Positions 1-7,094 of a stretch of DNA of 12,882 nucleotides are shown piece by piece. Location: NCBI GenBank assembly GCA_900767005.1, contig CAAFXL010000245.1, positions 1 through 12,882 on the forward strand, in the 5' to 3' direction. The notes under the pieces are model-generated. The model searched no databases and was not told the DNA's origin. It was given only the letters and a program-made list of their open reading frames with translations. This DNA comes from an uncultured Ruminobacter sp. (GTDB lineage Bacteria; Pseudomonadota; Gammaproteobacteria; Enterobacterales; Succinivibrionaceae). The translations under genes were made by a program, and so were the position numbers. Every line of letters begins with the position of its first letter. Within the stretch, counting starts at the first letter, position 1.

Positions 1-221
1 CAATAACTTATCTTAATATTTTAATTATTAAGAAGATCTTTTTTACCACTCTTAGAACATCAACATTCTAAAAATCAAGAATTATATTTTTAAAGAACAA
101 ATTAGGCGTTAAGCCTTATATATCGTTACTTTTTCAGCTTTTTTGAACTGCAAAAGTAGAGTTAGGATTTTTATGCAAATTAAATTACTAACAATAAAAT
201 TTGATTAATGTCACAAATTAT

Positions 222-250
222 TTTACTTTTAAGCATTTCGTCGTTATAAT
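222..250 (+). promoter_or_regulatory. Candidate sigma-70 promoter for deaD
   Basis: A perfect TATAAT -10 box (245-250) lies exactly 17 bp from TTTACT (222-227), which matches 4 of 6 bases of the -35 consensus. Transcription would start near 257, leaving about 300 nt of untranslated leader before deaD. The surrounding sequence is AT-rich, so chance matches are common; the perfect -10 and ideal spacing raise it above background. Confidence 0.45.
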
Positions 251-420
251 CTGCCGCAAGCTTAAGTGCTTATTTTTGCTTTTATGTTTTAAGCTTTTCT
301 AAAAATCCTTGTTGTATTCATTTAAAACGGTTTTTGGCGTGTGGATATTTTGAATAATACCAAAGGATTTTGTAAAAATTTTTTGGAAATTATTTGGCTA
401 GGCAACAGGGTTTCATTTTT

Positions 421-443
421 TAGGTTAAGTTTAGATTAACCTA
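421..443 (+). promoter_or_regulatory. Hairpin in the deaD leader
   Basis: TAGGTTAA (421-428) and TTAACCTA (436-443) are perfect 8-base complements around a 7-nt loop. They lie about 120 nt before the deaD start codon. No T-run follows on either strand, so it does not look like an intrinsic terminator. A role in leader structure or mRNA stability is possible but unproven. Confidence 0.35.
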
Positions 444-561
444 AGTTTCTTAATATTTCCTGTGTTATTACTAATTTTTTAATTGGTAAAATTCTATTAA
501 AATTTTTAGGATAAGAGCTAAAACTCATTGCATTCTATTAACTTTTTTATAAGGAATTACA

Positions 562-2640
562 ATGGATTTAGAAAACAATTCATCATTAGAAAATGATGTA
601 CTTGATACACTAAAAAAATTTGAGGATGGTGTAAAACTTTCCCCTAAATCAAATGAAGGTTTTGATGAAAATCTATTAAATAGTGAAATTTTAGATAATT
701 TTATGGCTAATCACCCAATGGTTGAAGATGATGAAGCCGATGATGATTTTTTTGAAGAAAAAGATGAAGAATTAGTAAAAGACCTTGTAAATGGTTTTGA
801 TAATCTTGGTTTAAGTGAAAATGTATTAAAAGCGGTTAAAGCTTTAGGTTTTGAGACACCATCACCAATTCAAGAAAAATCAATTCCACCATTACTTGAA
901 GGAAGAGACATTTTAGGTCAAGCTCAAACAGGTACTGGTAAGACAGCTGCTTTTACTCTACCTTTACTTTCTAGAATTAATTTTAATACTAATACTCCAA
1001 AGGTTCTAATTTTAGCTCCAACTAGAGAACTTGCGATTCAGTGTGCTGAAGCTTGTCAATCTTTTGCTAAGTTTATCCCAAGCTTTAAAGTATTACCGAT
1101 TTATGGTGGGGCATCATATGATGTGCAAATTAAAGCTTTAAATCGTGGTGTGCAATTAGTAGTTGGAACACCAGGCCGTGTAATGGATTTAATTAAGCGT
1201 GATAAGTTAAAGCTTAAAGATATTGAAACTTTAGTTCTTGATGAAGCTGATGAAATGTTACGCATGGGCTTTATTGAAGATGTTGAATGGATTATTGAAC
1301 AATGTCCAAAGGATAGACAGATTGCTTTATTCTCAGCAACTATGCCGGAGATTATTAAGCGAGTAGCAAAGACCTATTTAAATGATCCAATTGAGATTAA
1401 GATTCCATCTAAGACTGCAACTGCTACTACTGTTAGACAAAGATATTGGTTAGTATCAGGCCTTCATAAGATTGATGCACTAACTAGACTTTTAGAAGTT
1501 GAACCATATGATGCACTATTAATCTTTACTCGTACTAAGACTGACGCAGAAGATCTTGCTAGTAAGCTTGCCGCAAGAGGGCACGCTTGTGAAGCACTAC
1601 ATGGTGATATCCCACAAAAGATTCGTGAAAAGATTGTTGATAAACTAAAAAATGGTCAATTAGATGTTTTAATTGCAACGGATGTGGTGGCAAGAGGCCT
1701 TGATGTTGATAGAATTACCCATGTAGTAAATTATGATATTCCATATGATCCTGAATCATATGTTCACCGCATTGGTAGAACGGGACGCGCTGGTAGAACT
1801 GGGGATGCAATATTATTCGTTTCTCCAAAAGAAAGAAGAATGTTACGTTTAATTGAACATACTACCAAGCAACCAATTGAACCAATGAAGATGCCAACTA
1901 ATCAGGATATCAATCGTCATCGAGTTCTTGCTTTTAAGAATAAGATTTTAGCAAGTCTTGAAAGTGATGACCTTGCTCCATATGAAGAATTAATTAATGA
2001 AATTCTTTCTGATGATGCAATTGAACCAATTGATTTATGTGCAGCTCTTGCTCGCTTAGTTCAAGGTAAAGAACCACTTCTTTTAGATGAATCAAAGCCA
2101 GAACCTAAACAAAGTTCATTTGATGAAATGAAGTCACAAGGAAGAGACCGCCCAAGAAAGACTGTTAGTGCCGAACCTGAACCATTAAAGGATTTCCCTG
2201 ATATTAAGATGGTAAGATATCGCATTGCAGTTGGTCATAAAGATGGCGTAAAACCTGGTCAAATCGTAGGTGCAATTGCTAATGAGGGTAATATTGAAAG
2301 TCAATATATTGGTAATATCAATATTTTTGATACTTTCTCAACTGTAGATTTACCTGATGGTATGCCAGAAGAAACTTTAGATGTTTTAAAACGTGCTAAG
2401 GTTTGTTCAAGAAATCTTGAAATCCGTGTTTACTATGCTGATAAGGCGGGCGAAGGAAGACCAACTGATGGTAGATTTAGAGACCGCACTGAAAGAAGAA
2501 ATAAGAATTTCCATAAGAGTGGGGATAGTTTTGATCGTCACTTTAGTCGCAAAGATTCTCGTTCACCAGAACGTAGAAGAGATGCGGGGGATTCAAAACG
2601 CGGTAGAAACCAATCAAGATCTCGACCAAAAATTGGTTAA
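562..2640 (+). CDS. deaD: DEAD-box ATP-dependent RNA helicase DeaD/CsdA
   Basis: ATP-dependent RNA helicase of the DeaD/CsdA type; in enterics this protein helps ribosome assembly and mRNA turnover, especially in the cold. The order is complete: Q motif (GFETPSPIQ, about 96-104), Walker A AQTGTGKT (121-128), PTREL (153-157), TPGR (203-206), DEAD (227-230), SAT (258-260), ATDVVARGLD (372-381) and HRIGRTGR (402-409). A dimerisation-type segment follows (about 450-505), then a DbpA-like RNA-binding domain (about 549-626) and a basic Arg/Ser-rich tail (629-692). At 692 residues it is longer than E. coli DeaD (629), largely because of an acidic N-terminal extension of roughly 75 residues. The start is supported by AAGGA (551-555), 6 nt before the ATG; later in-frame Met codons (48, 53) lack such a site. 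It stands alone, convergent to the methyltransferase gene. No strong plus-strand terminator follows. Confidence 0.96.
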   Translation: MDLENNSSLENDVLDTLKKFEDGVKLSPKSNEGFDENLLNSEILDNFMANHPMVEDDEADDDFFEEKDEELVKDLVNGFDNLGLSENVLKAVKALGFETPSPIQEKSIPPLLEGRDILGQAQTGTGKTAAFTLPLLSRINFNTNTPKVLILAPTRELAIQCAEACQSFAKFIPSFKVLPIYGGASYDVQIKALNRGVQLVVGTPGRVMDLIKRDKLKLKDIETLVLDEADEMLRMGFIEDVEWIIEQCPKDRQIALFSATMPEIIKRVAKTYLNDPIEIKIPSKTATATTVRQRYWLVSGLHKIDALTRLLEVEPYDALLIFTRTKTDAEDLASKLAARGHACEALHGDIPQKIREKIVDKLKNGQLDVLIATDVVARGLDVDRITHVVNYDIPYDPESYVHRIGRTGRAGRTGDAILFVSPKERRMLRLIEHTTKQPIEPMKMPTNQDINRHRVLAFKNKILASLESDDLAPYEELINEILSDDAIEPIDLCAALARLVQGKEPLLLDESKPEPKQSSFDEMKSQGRDRPRKTVSAEPEPLKDFPDIKMVRYRIAVGHKDGVKPGQIVGAIANEGNIESQYIGNINIFDTFSTVDLPDGMPEETLDVLKRAKVCSRNLEIRVYYADKAGEGRPTDGRFRDRTERRNKNFHKSGDSFDRHFSRKDSRSPERRRDAGDSKRGRNQSRSRPKIG

Positions 2641-2641
2641 T

Positions 2642-2692
2642 TAATAAAATAAAAATAGCCCATGTTACTAATATAAGGAGGATGGGCTATTT
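2642..2692 (-). terminator. Intrinsic terminator of the methyltransferase operon, shared hairpin with deaD 3' end
   Basis: A perfect 11-bp stem (2653-2663 with 2682-2692) has an 18-nt loop. Read on the minus strand the stem is followed by a T-rich tract (complement of 2642-2655), so it should end transcripts coming from the methyltransferase stop codon about 55 nt upstream. Read on the plus strand only three T follow and then GGAAATG, so termination of deaD here would be weak or would need another factor. Confidence 0.75.
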
Positions 2693-2747
2693 GGAAATGA
2701 TTAAAAAAATATGTACTTATTATAGACGATACTTTAAAAAAGTAAAA

Positions 2748-4049
2748 CTATTCTAAACTATCACTATTATTTTCTATGATTTCATTCTCATTAATTTCAT
2801 TTTCTTGAGATTCATCATTATCTAAATTTTCTTTAGCGTCTAAGCGAACCATTCTTGCCATATAGAAACCATCACCACCTTGAGAAGGAAGAATAAATTT
2901 TTCATCTTCAAGTTTAAAGTTTGGATGACTTTCAAGAAAATCTTTAACTTGGTTTTGGTTTTCCATTGGTAAAATACTACAAGTTGAGTAAACAAGTTTC
3001 CCACCAACTTTAGTCATTAGGCTATAACGCTCTAAAATATCCTTTTGAATTTGGGCAAGTTCTCGGATTTCATCAGTTCTATCAACCCATTTAGTATCAA
3101 AGTTTCTTTTTAGAACACCTAAACCAGAACATGGAACATCTAATAAAACGCGATCAGCTTTTTCATGAAGGCGTTTAATGGTTTTAGAGTTCTCAATTAC
3201 TTTGGTTGTAATATTAAAAGCTCCAGAGCGTTTTGCTCTTTCCTTTAAACCTAAAAGTTTATGTTCTTTTAAGTCCATAGCAGTAATTGAACCTTTACCT
3301 TTCATTAAGGCACTTAGGTGAAGAGTTTTTCCACCAAAGCCTGCACAAGCATCAATTACTTTCATGCCAGGTTTAACCTCTAAGAAATAAGCAATTTCTT
3401 GGGAGCCGATATCTTGTTGCTCAAAAAGCCCATTCTTAAAAGCCTTTGTTCTAAATAGAGCACAGTTTCCTTGTACTTCCAAAGCATCAGGGTGATTTGG
3501 AAGCGTAACGGTTTTTATGTTCTCGGTAAGTAAAGAGTTTTGTAAATCAGAAACCGTAGTTTTTAGAGTATTTGCTCTAATATAACGCTTGGGTTCTAAT
3601 GACAAAAACTTCTTTTCATTATCCCAAATATCCTTGATTTCTTTTTGACAAAGATTATCAAGCCACATTGGGCAACCATACTTTAGATTATTAACCTCAT
3701 CGGCTTCACTTTTACGAATCTTGGCTGCCTTTAAGCTAAAGTCTTCGGTATCAGGTAAGTCTCTTGGAAGCGGCCAATCATTAAGCATGTGAATAACTAA
3801 GATTAATTTATTAATATGTCTTTTTACGTCTTTAATTTTTTTATAACCTGCAATATAGCAGTAATAGTTAAGACGACGTAAAACATCATTAACTAATTTA
3901 ATGATTAATGCTTGTTCTTGGCTTTCAAGTTTTAATTTCTGAAAATACACAGCATATGCCTTATCTAAAGGCATATCATTGTTGAGATTTTCATTTAAGA
4001 TAGTATAAATTAATCTTATTTTAAAGCTTGATAATGAATATGATCCCAT
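2748..4049 (-). CDS. RsmB/NOP-family RNA cytosine-C5 methyltransferase
   Basis: SAM-dependent methyltransferase making 5-methylcytosine in RNA, most likely 16S rRNA. The Rossmann-fold motifs are clear: motif I DACAGFGGKT (233-242), an acidic ribose-binding position in AMDL (D259), motif IV DVPCSG (304-309) and motif VI STCS (355-358). In this family the motif VI Cys attacks the base and the motif IV Cys helps release the enzyme; both are present (C357, C307). The N-terminal 100 or so residues look like the helical NusB-like region of RsmB. Total length (433) is close to E. coli RsmB (429). The last 29 residues are a low-complexity Glu/Asn tail. It begins 3 nt after the stop of the DUF4357 gene, with its AAGGA site inside that gene's 3' end, so the two are probably co-translated. 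The usual rsmB neighbours (fmt, def) are absent, so it may be a paralogue such as RsmF or an undefined member. I therefore give no symbol. Confidence 0.88.
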   Translation of the reverse strand: MGSYSLSSFKIRLIYTILNENLNNDMPLDKAYAVYFQKLKLESQEQALIIKLVNDVLRRLNYYCYIAGYKKIKDVKRHINKLILVIHMLNDWPLPRDLPDTEDFSLKAAKIRKSEADEVNNLKYGCPMWLDNLCQKEIKDIWDNEKKFLSLEPKRYIRANTLKTTVSDLQNSLLTENIKTVTLPNHPDALEVQGNCALFRTKAFKNGLFEQQDIGSQEIAYFLEVKPGMKVIDACAGFGGKTLHLSALMKGKGSITAMDLKEHKLLGLKERAKRSGAFNITTKVIENSKTIKRLHEKADRVLLDVPCSGLGVLKRNFDTKWVDRTDEIRELAQIQKDILERYSLMTKVGGKLVYSTCSILPMENQNQVKDFLESHPNFKLEDEKFILPSQGGDGFYMARMVRLDAKENLDNDESQENEINENEIIENNSDSLE

Positions 4050-4052
4050 TAT

Positions 4053-4595
4053 TTATCCTTCACTTGGGTTCTGATTTTCAACTGGTCGATTGTAGTAAGC
4101 TACTTTCTTATTAGTGCCATATCCTGAGGCTTTTAAACTAAAGCCATCTTTATTTACCCAAGCATCAAGTCCACTTCGGGAGCTTCCAATAATTACACAA
4201 ACGGCAAAGCTTGGACTACTAAATAGATAATCTTCGGTAAAGATATAGCATTTTTTTTGAACATCAAATTTTAGAATACCTTGGTCAATTAGTGTTTTTC
4301 TAAGAGACTTAACTGGTGGTCTCATAGAATAAGTAACATTTTCACAAGCTTCTGAGTTTTGCTTAACCAGGAATTTTGGATTTTCGCGACTGCCGGTTGG
4401 AAAACCAGTAGCATAGAATCCTTTGATATTTAGAGTGTAAATATCATTATCTTGAACTCGTGGATCATCTTTAAGTAAAACTTCTAATCTTAAAAGATTT
4501 TCGTAAGTTTCATAAGGAATAATAACATGAGTTTTATCTCCATTAGCATTTACAATATATGAAATATTGTTTGAGGTATTTGATTTTTCGCTCAT
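4053..4595 (-). CDS. DUF4357-domain protein with a Phd-like N-terminal segment
   Basis: Small soluble protein of unknown function, 180 residues. Residues 11-40 (YIVNANGDKTHVIIPYETYE and onward) resemble the first strand-helix unit of Phd/YefM-type antitoxins. Residues about 95-155 match the DUF4357 pattern, with the hallmark FTEDYLFSSPSFA (119-131) and a GxxxSGLDAWVNKDG stretch (137-151). Between them lies an IKGFYATGF segment of the kind often found before DUF4357. DUF4357 is known from GIY-YIG nuclease proteins and other accessory contexts, and its role is not established. The start is well marked by AGGAG 6 nt before the ATG. It is the first gene of a tight pair with the methyltransferase and has a candidate promoter just upstream. 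There is no toxin gene beside it, so I do not call it an antitoxin. Domain assignment is by eye from remembered family patterns. Confidence 0.72.
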   Translation of the reverse strand: MSEKSNTSNNISYIVNANGDKTHVIIPYETYENLLRLEVLLKDDPRVQDNDIYTLNIKGFYATGFPTGSRENPKFLVKQNSEACENVTYSMRPPVKSLRKTLIDQGILKFDVQKKCYIFTEDYLFSSPSFAVCVIIGSSRSGLDAWVNKDGFSLKASGYGTNKKVAYYNRPVENQNPSEG

Positions 4596-4621
4596 AGCAA
4601 ACTCCTAAAATTGATAATTAA

Positions 4622-4650
4622 ATTATATACTAATCATTAAAGATTAAAAA
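4622..4650 (-). promoter_or_regulatory. Candidate promoter for the DUF4357-methyltransferase pair
   Basis: On the minus strand a perfect TATAAT (4627-4622) sits 17 bp from a poor -35 TTTTTA (4650-4645). Its -10 box is 26 nt before the start codon at 4595, giving a short leader of about 20 nt. The gap after yfbR is only 74 nt with no terminator in it, so read-through from yfbR is also likely. Confidence 0.35.
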
Positions 4651-4669
4651 TAAGATTATAAATTGCCGT

Positions 4670-5281
4670 TTATTTCTTATGGTCTAGATCAATTCCACTT
4701 AGTTCATCAACGGTACAATTGCAAGATTTAGCAAAATGTTTAATAAAGAAATCAATCGCTGGATTCTCTTTACTCATTTCGCAAATCTTCACCTCAAAAC
4801 TTTCAGCTACTTTAATAAATTCTTTATTATTGTATCTTAGTTCCTCTTGGCATTTTAAATAAGCACTTAGAATATCGGCATTCTTAATTATCTTGTGATA
4901 AGTGGGATCAACCTCAGTTTGCACAATAAGGGGCTTATAAATGTCCTTTAGTTCATTAGGTAGAGTATTTACACATTCATCCTCAGCTAGATGCTCAAGA
5001 ATTTTAAATTGCTTAGTAAATTCAGGAGTCTGATACTTAGTCTTAGAATTTAAATCTTGTAGTTTGGTTTCACTAATTTCATGAAAAAGAGCAAGGGTTG
5101 CTGCTTTTTCAGGATTTAAGTTTTTCCCAAAATACTTATTATCAATAACGCATAAGAGGTGAGCAATAACTGCAACTTGATGGCTATGCTCAGAAACATT
5201 TTCTTTTCTAAATGTATGCATTAATGACCATCTTTTAATAAGAGGCATTCTAAATATCCAAGCTAGAAAGGTACTTTGCAT
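4670..5281 (-). CDS. yfbR: 5'-deoxynucleotidase YfbR (HD-domain phosphohydrolase), HD aspartate replaced by Glu
   Basis: Cytoplasmic HD-domain nucleotidase; E. coli YfbR removes phosphate from deoxynucleoside 5'-monophosphates in pyrimidine deoxynucleotide metabolism. The length (203, against 199 in E. coli) and motif order fit: KRWSLM with R17, SEHS with H32, the metal-motif region LFHEISE (65-71), D76 and NADILSAYLKC with D136. These correspond to E. coli R18, H33, H68-D69, D77 and D137. The striking change is E68 where the family has the metal-binding Asp of the HD pair; the codon is clearly GAA. H67 and the other ligands are kept, so weak or altered metal use is as likely as loss of activity. 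GGAG lies 5 nt before the ATG. It follows alaA as in E. coli but is separated from it by a terminator and has its own promoter. Confidence 0.92.
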   Translation of the reverse strand: MQSTFLAWIFRMPLIKRWSLMHTFRKENVSEHSHQVAVIAHLLCVIDNKYFGKNLNPEKAATLALFHEISETKLQDLNSKTKYQTPEFTKQFKILEHLAEDECVNTLPNELKDIYKPLIVQTEVDPTYHKIIKNADILSAYLKCQEELRYNNKEFIKVAESFEVKICEMSKENPAIDFFIKHFAKSCNCTVDELSGIDLDHKK

Positions 5282-5370
5282 AATAACTCCAAATAGATAT
5301 TTATAATAATTAATTTTAGCTAATATAATTAAATTAATATAATAGAATTAAATTTGCTTAATTTATTTTT

Positions 5371-5399
5371 AGTATATGGTATAAAAATTATTATGTAAA
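5371..5399 (-). promoter_or_regulatory. Promoter candidate for yfbR
   Basis: On the minus strand TTTACA (5399-5394) and TATACT (5376-5371) each match five of six consensus bases and are spaced by exactly 17 bp. Transcription would begin near 5364, giving a leader of about 80 nt. The site lies directly downstream of the alaA terminator, which is consistent with yfbR being an independent unit. Confidence 0.6.
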
Positions 5400-5427
5400 T
5401 AATTATTTTTATATTTTTGAAAAATTT

Positions 5428-5458
5428 AAAAAAAAAGAGGAAGCTTGAAGCTTCCTCT
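5428..5458 (-). terminator. Intrinsic terminator of alaA
   Basis: AGAGGAAGC (5436-5444) pairs perfectly with GCTTCCTCT (5450-5458) around a 5-nt loop. On the minus strand the stem runs straight into nine T (complement of 5428-5436). It begins 28 nt after the alaA stop codon. This is a textbook rho-independent terminator. Confidence 0.92.
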
Positions 5459-5486
5459 AATGTTCTGTAAAAAATCTTAACTTTTA

Positions 5487-6704
5487 CTAATCTTGATGAT
5501 AATTCTTTAAGAATCTTTCTAAACGACCACATGCATCAGTAATTACATCTTCAGGTGGAAGGAATACTAATCTAAAGTGGTCTGGAGCTGGCCAATTAAA
5601 GCCGGTACCTTGAACAATTAACATCTTTTCTTGACGTAATAGATCAAGAACCATCTTTTGGTCATCTTTTATCTTATATTTCTTTGGATCTATTCTTGGG
5701 AACATGTAAAGAGCTCCCTTTGGTTTAACTACGCTTAAACCAGGGATTTGATTTACTAGTTCATAAGCTAGATCTCTTTGCTTACGTAATCTGCCACCTG
5801 GAAGGATAAGTTCATTAATACTTTGGTATCCACCAAGAGCAGTTTGAATACCATATTGCATTGGTACGTTTGCACATAGTCTCATTGAGGCTAAGATTTC
5901 AAGACCTTGAATGTAGCCTTTAGCATATTGCTTTGGACCACTAATTAGCATCCAACCTTGTCTAAAACCACAAGCACGGTATGCTTTAGATAGACCATTA
6001 AAGGTTAGTACTAAAACATCATCACAAAGAGTACAAATACTATGATGAGCGATATCATCATAAAGAATCTTATCGTAGATTTCATCAGAGAAGATAATTA
6101 GGTTATTTTCTCTTGCTACATTAATAAGCTCTAGTAAGAACTCAGTTGAATAAACAGCTCCCGTCGGGTTATTAGGATTAATAACCACAATACCTTTAGT
6201 TCTTGGAGTAATCTTCTTTTTAATATCTTCTAAATCTGGGAACCAATCAGCTTGTTCATCACACATATAATGAACAGCTCGACCACCACTAAGATTTACT
6301 GCAGCAGTCCATAGTGGGTAATCTGGAGCAGGAACTAGGATTTCATCTCCATTATTTAATAAAGCTTGCATTGATTGAACAATTAGTTCACTGGCACCAT
6401 TTCCGATAAAAATATCATCATAATCAACAGTTCTTAAACCTTTTTGTTGATAATATTGGGCAATGGCCTTACGCGCCGAGAAAATCCCTTTAGAATCAGA
6501 GTAGCCTTCACCATGAGACATGTTAAGAATAATATCCTTAACAACTTCTTCTGGGGCTTCAAAACCAAAAGTGGCTAGATTACCAATATTTAGTTTTAAA
6601 ATTTTATGACCTTCGTCCTCCATGCGACGAGCTTCAATGTGTACCTTGCCACGAATATCGTAGCAAACATTGTCTAATTTATGAGATTTTTCTAAAATTT
6701 TCAT
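5487..6704 (-). CDS. alaA: Glutamate-pyruvate (alanine) aminotransferase AlaA
   Basis: PLP-dependent class I aminotransferase that makes alanine from pyruvate and glutamate in the cytoplasm. It has 405 residues, the same as E. coli AlaA, and the two can be followed nearly end to end. Visible features are VINPNNPTG (174-182) with N179, FSDEIYDKILYDD (205-217) with D207 and Y210, the PLP-binding Lys in NGLSKAYR (K240), and HFRLV with the carboxylate-binding R378. In the usually conserved substrate-side stretch, E. coli has GNPAPFGF while this protein has GNLATFGF (41-48), replacing two prolines. The start gives an N-terminus (EKSHKLDNVCYDIRGKVH) that lines up with E. coli, but no good Shine-Dalgarno precedes the ATG. 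A terminator follows, and yfbR lies next on the same strand as in enteric bacteria. Confidence 0.96.
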   Translation of the reverse strand: MKILEKSHKLDNVCYDIRGKVHIEARRMEDEGHKILKLNIGNLATFGFEAPEEVVKDIILNMSHGEGYSDSKGIFSARKAIAQYYQQKGLRTVDYDDIFIGNGASELIVQSMQALLNNGDEILVPAPDYPLWTAAVNLSGGRAVHYMCDEQADWFPDLEDIKKKITPRTKGIVVINPNNPTGAVYSTEFLLELINVARENNLIIFSDEIYDKILYDDIAHHSICTLCDDVLVLTFNGLSKAYRACGFRQGWMLISGPKQYAKGYIQGLEILASMRLCANVPMQYGIQTALGGYQSINELILPGGRLRKQRDLAYELVNQIPGLSVVKPKGALYMFPRIDPKKYKIKDDQKMVLDLLRQEKMLIVQGTGFNWPAPDHFRLVFLPPEDVITDACGRLERFLKNYHQD

Positions 6705-6740
6705 TTGTTACAGCTTATTTTTTGTAGTTATAATCGAATA

Positions 6741-6766
6741 CTAAGAATGCGTAAGGATATTCTTAG
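6741..6766. promoter_or_regulatory. Inverted repeat at the putative alaA promoter
   Basis: CTAAGAAT (6741-6748) and ATTCTTAG (6759-6766) are perfect 8-base inverted repeats with a 10-nt centre, 37-62 nt before the alaA start codon. On the minus strand a -10-like TATAAC (6732-6727) lies just downstream, with a weak -35 (CTTACG, 6755-6750) falling inside the repeat. That arrangement suits a repressor or activator operator, but it could equally be a chance stem. Confidence 0.35.
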
Positions 6767-7094
6767 CCTAAAACGAGGTTATTTTAACATTATTTTAAAA
6801 TGAATGCTTATTTGAAAATAGAATTTTTTAGTATATTTTAGCTAAAATTTAATATTTTAAAGTTATTTATTCTTTTAAAATAACTAAAACTTCTTAAAAA
6901 TTCTGTAGATTTGAGATTTCGTAAGAACAATGCTATATATTTTTAAAAATATAGCATTTATTAGGTAAATTTTAAATTTTGTGAAACAAATTACTAGAAA
7001 ATCTTAAAAATCGTGATTTTTAGCTTTAGTTTTCTCTAAGTAAGCTTAATAAGAAACTTTAAACTAGAGTAATTAAAATTTTAAATCTAAAGTT

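Larger units (their letters stand above)
1..561 (+). other. Gene-free AT-rich region and probable long deaD leader
   Basis: I see no coding frame or RNA gene here. The left edge has an 8-bp inverted repeat (TCTTAATA 11-18, TATTAAGA 26-33, 7-nt loop) followed shortly by a run of six T (39-44). It could be a weak terminator for a gene outside the window. A short GC hairpin AGGC/GCCT lies at 104-116. A promoter candidate at 222-250 would give a leader of about 300 nt carrying a second hairpin at 421-443. Long leaders are known for cold-shock helicase mRNAs such as E. coli deaD. That this one works the same way is inference. Confidence 0.5.

Noticed and set aside
1..221. Possible tRNA or other structured RNA gene left of the deaD promoter
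   Set aside because: No cloverleaf, no T-loop or anticodon pattern and no CCA end could be built; only short AT stems are present.
2393..2644. Open frame of 83 codons inside the 3' end of deaD
   Set aside because: It overlaps the conserved DbpA-like domain in another frame, and its translation shows no recognisable pattern. It is a shadow of the real gene.
4053..4595. Toxin-antitoxin locus suggested by the Phd-like N-terminus
   Set aside because: The adjacent gene is a full RsmB/NOP methyltransferase with both catalytic cysteines, not a toxin, and no small toxin frame is nearby.
5329..5532. Minus-strand frame of 67 codons across the alaA 3' end and its terminator
   Set aside because: It runs through the alaA terminator hairpin and the yfbR promoter, and its translation is low-complexity Ile/Lys/Phe as expected from AT-rich noncoding DNA.
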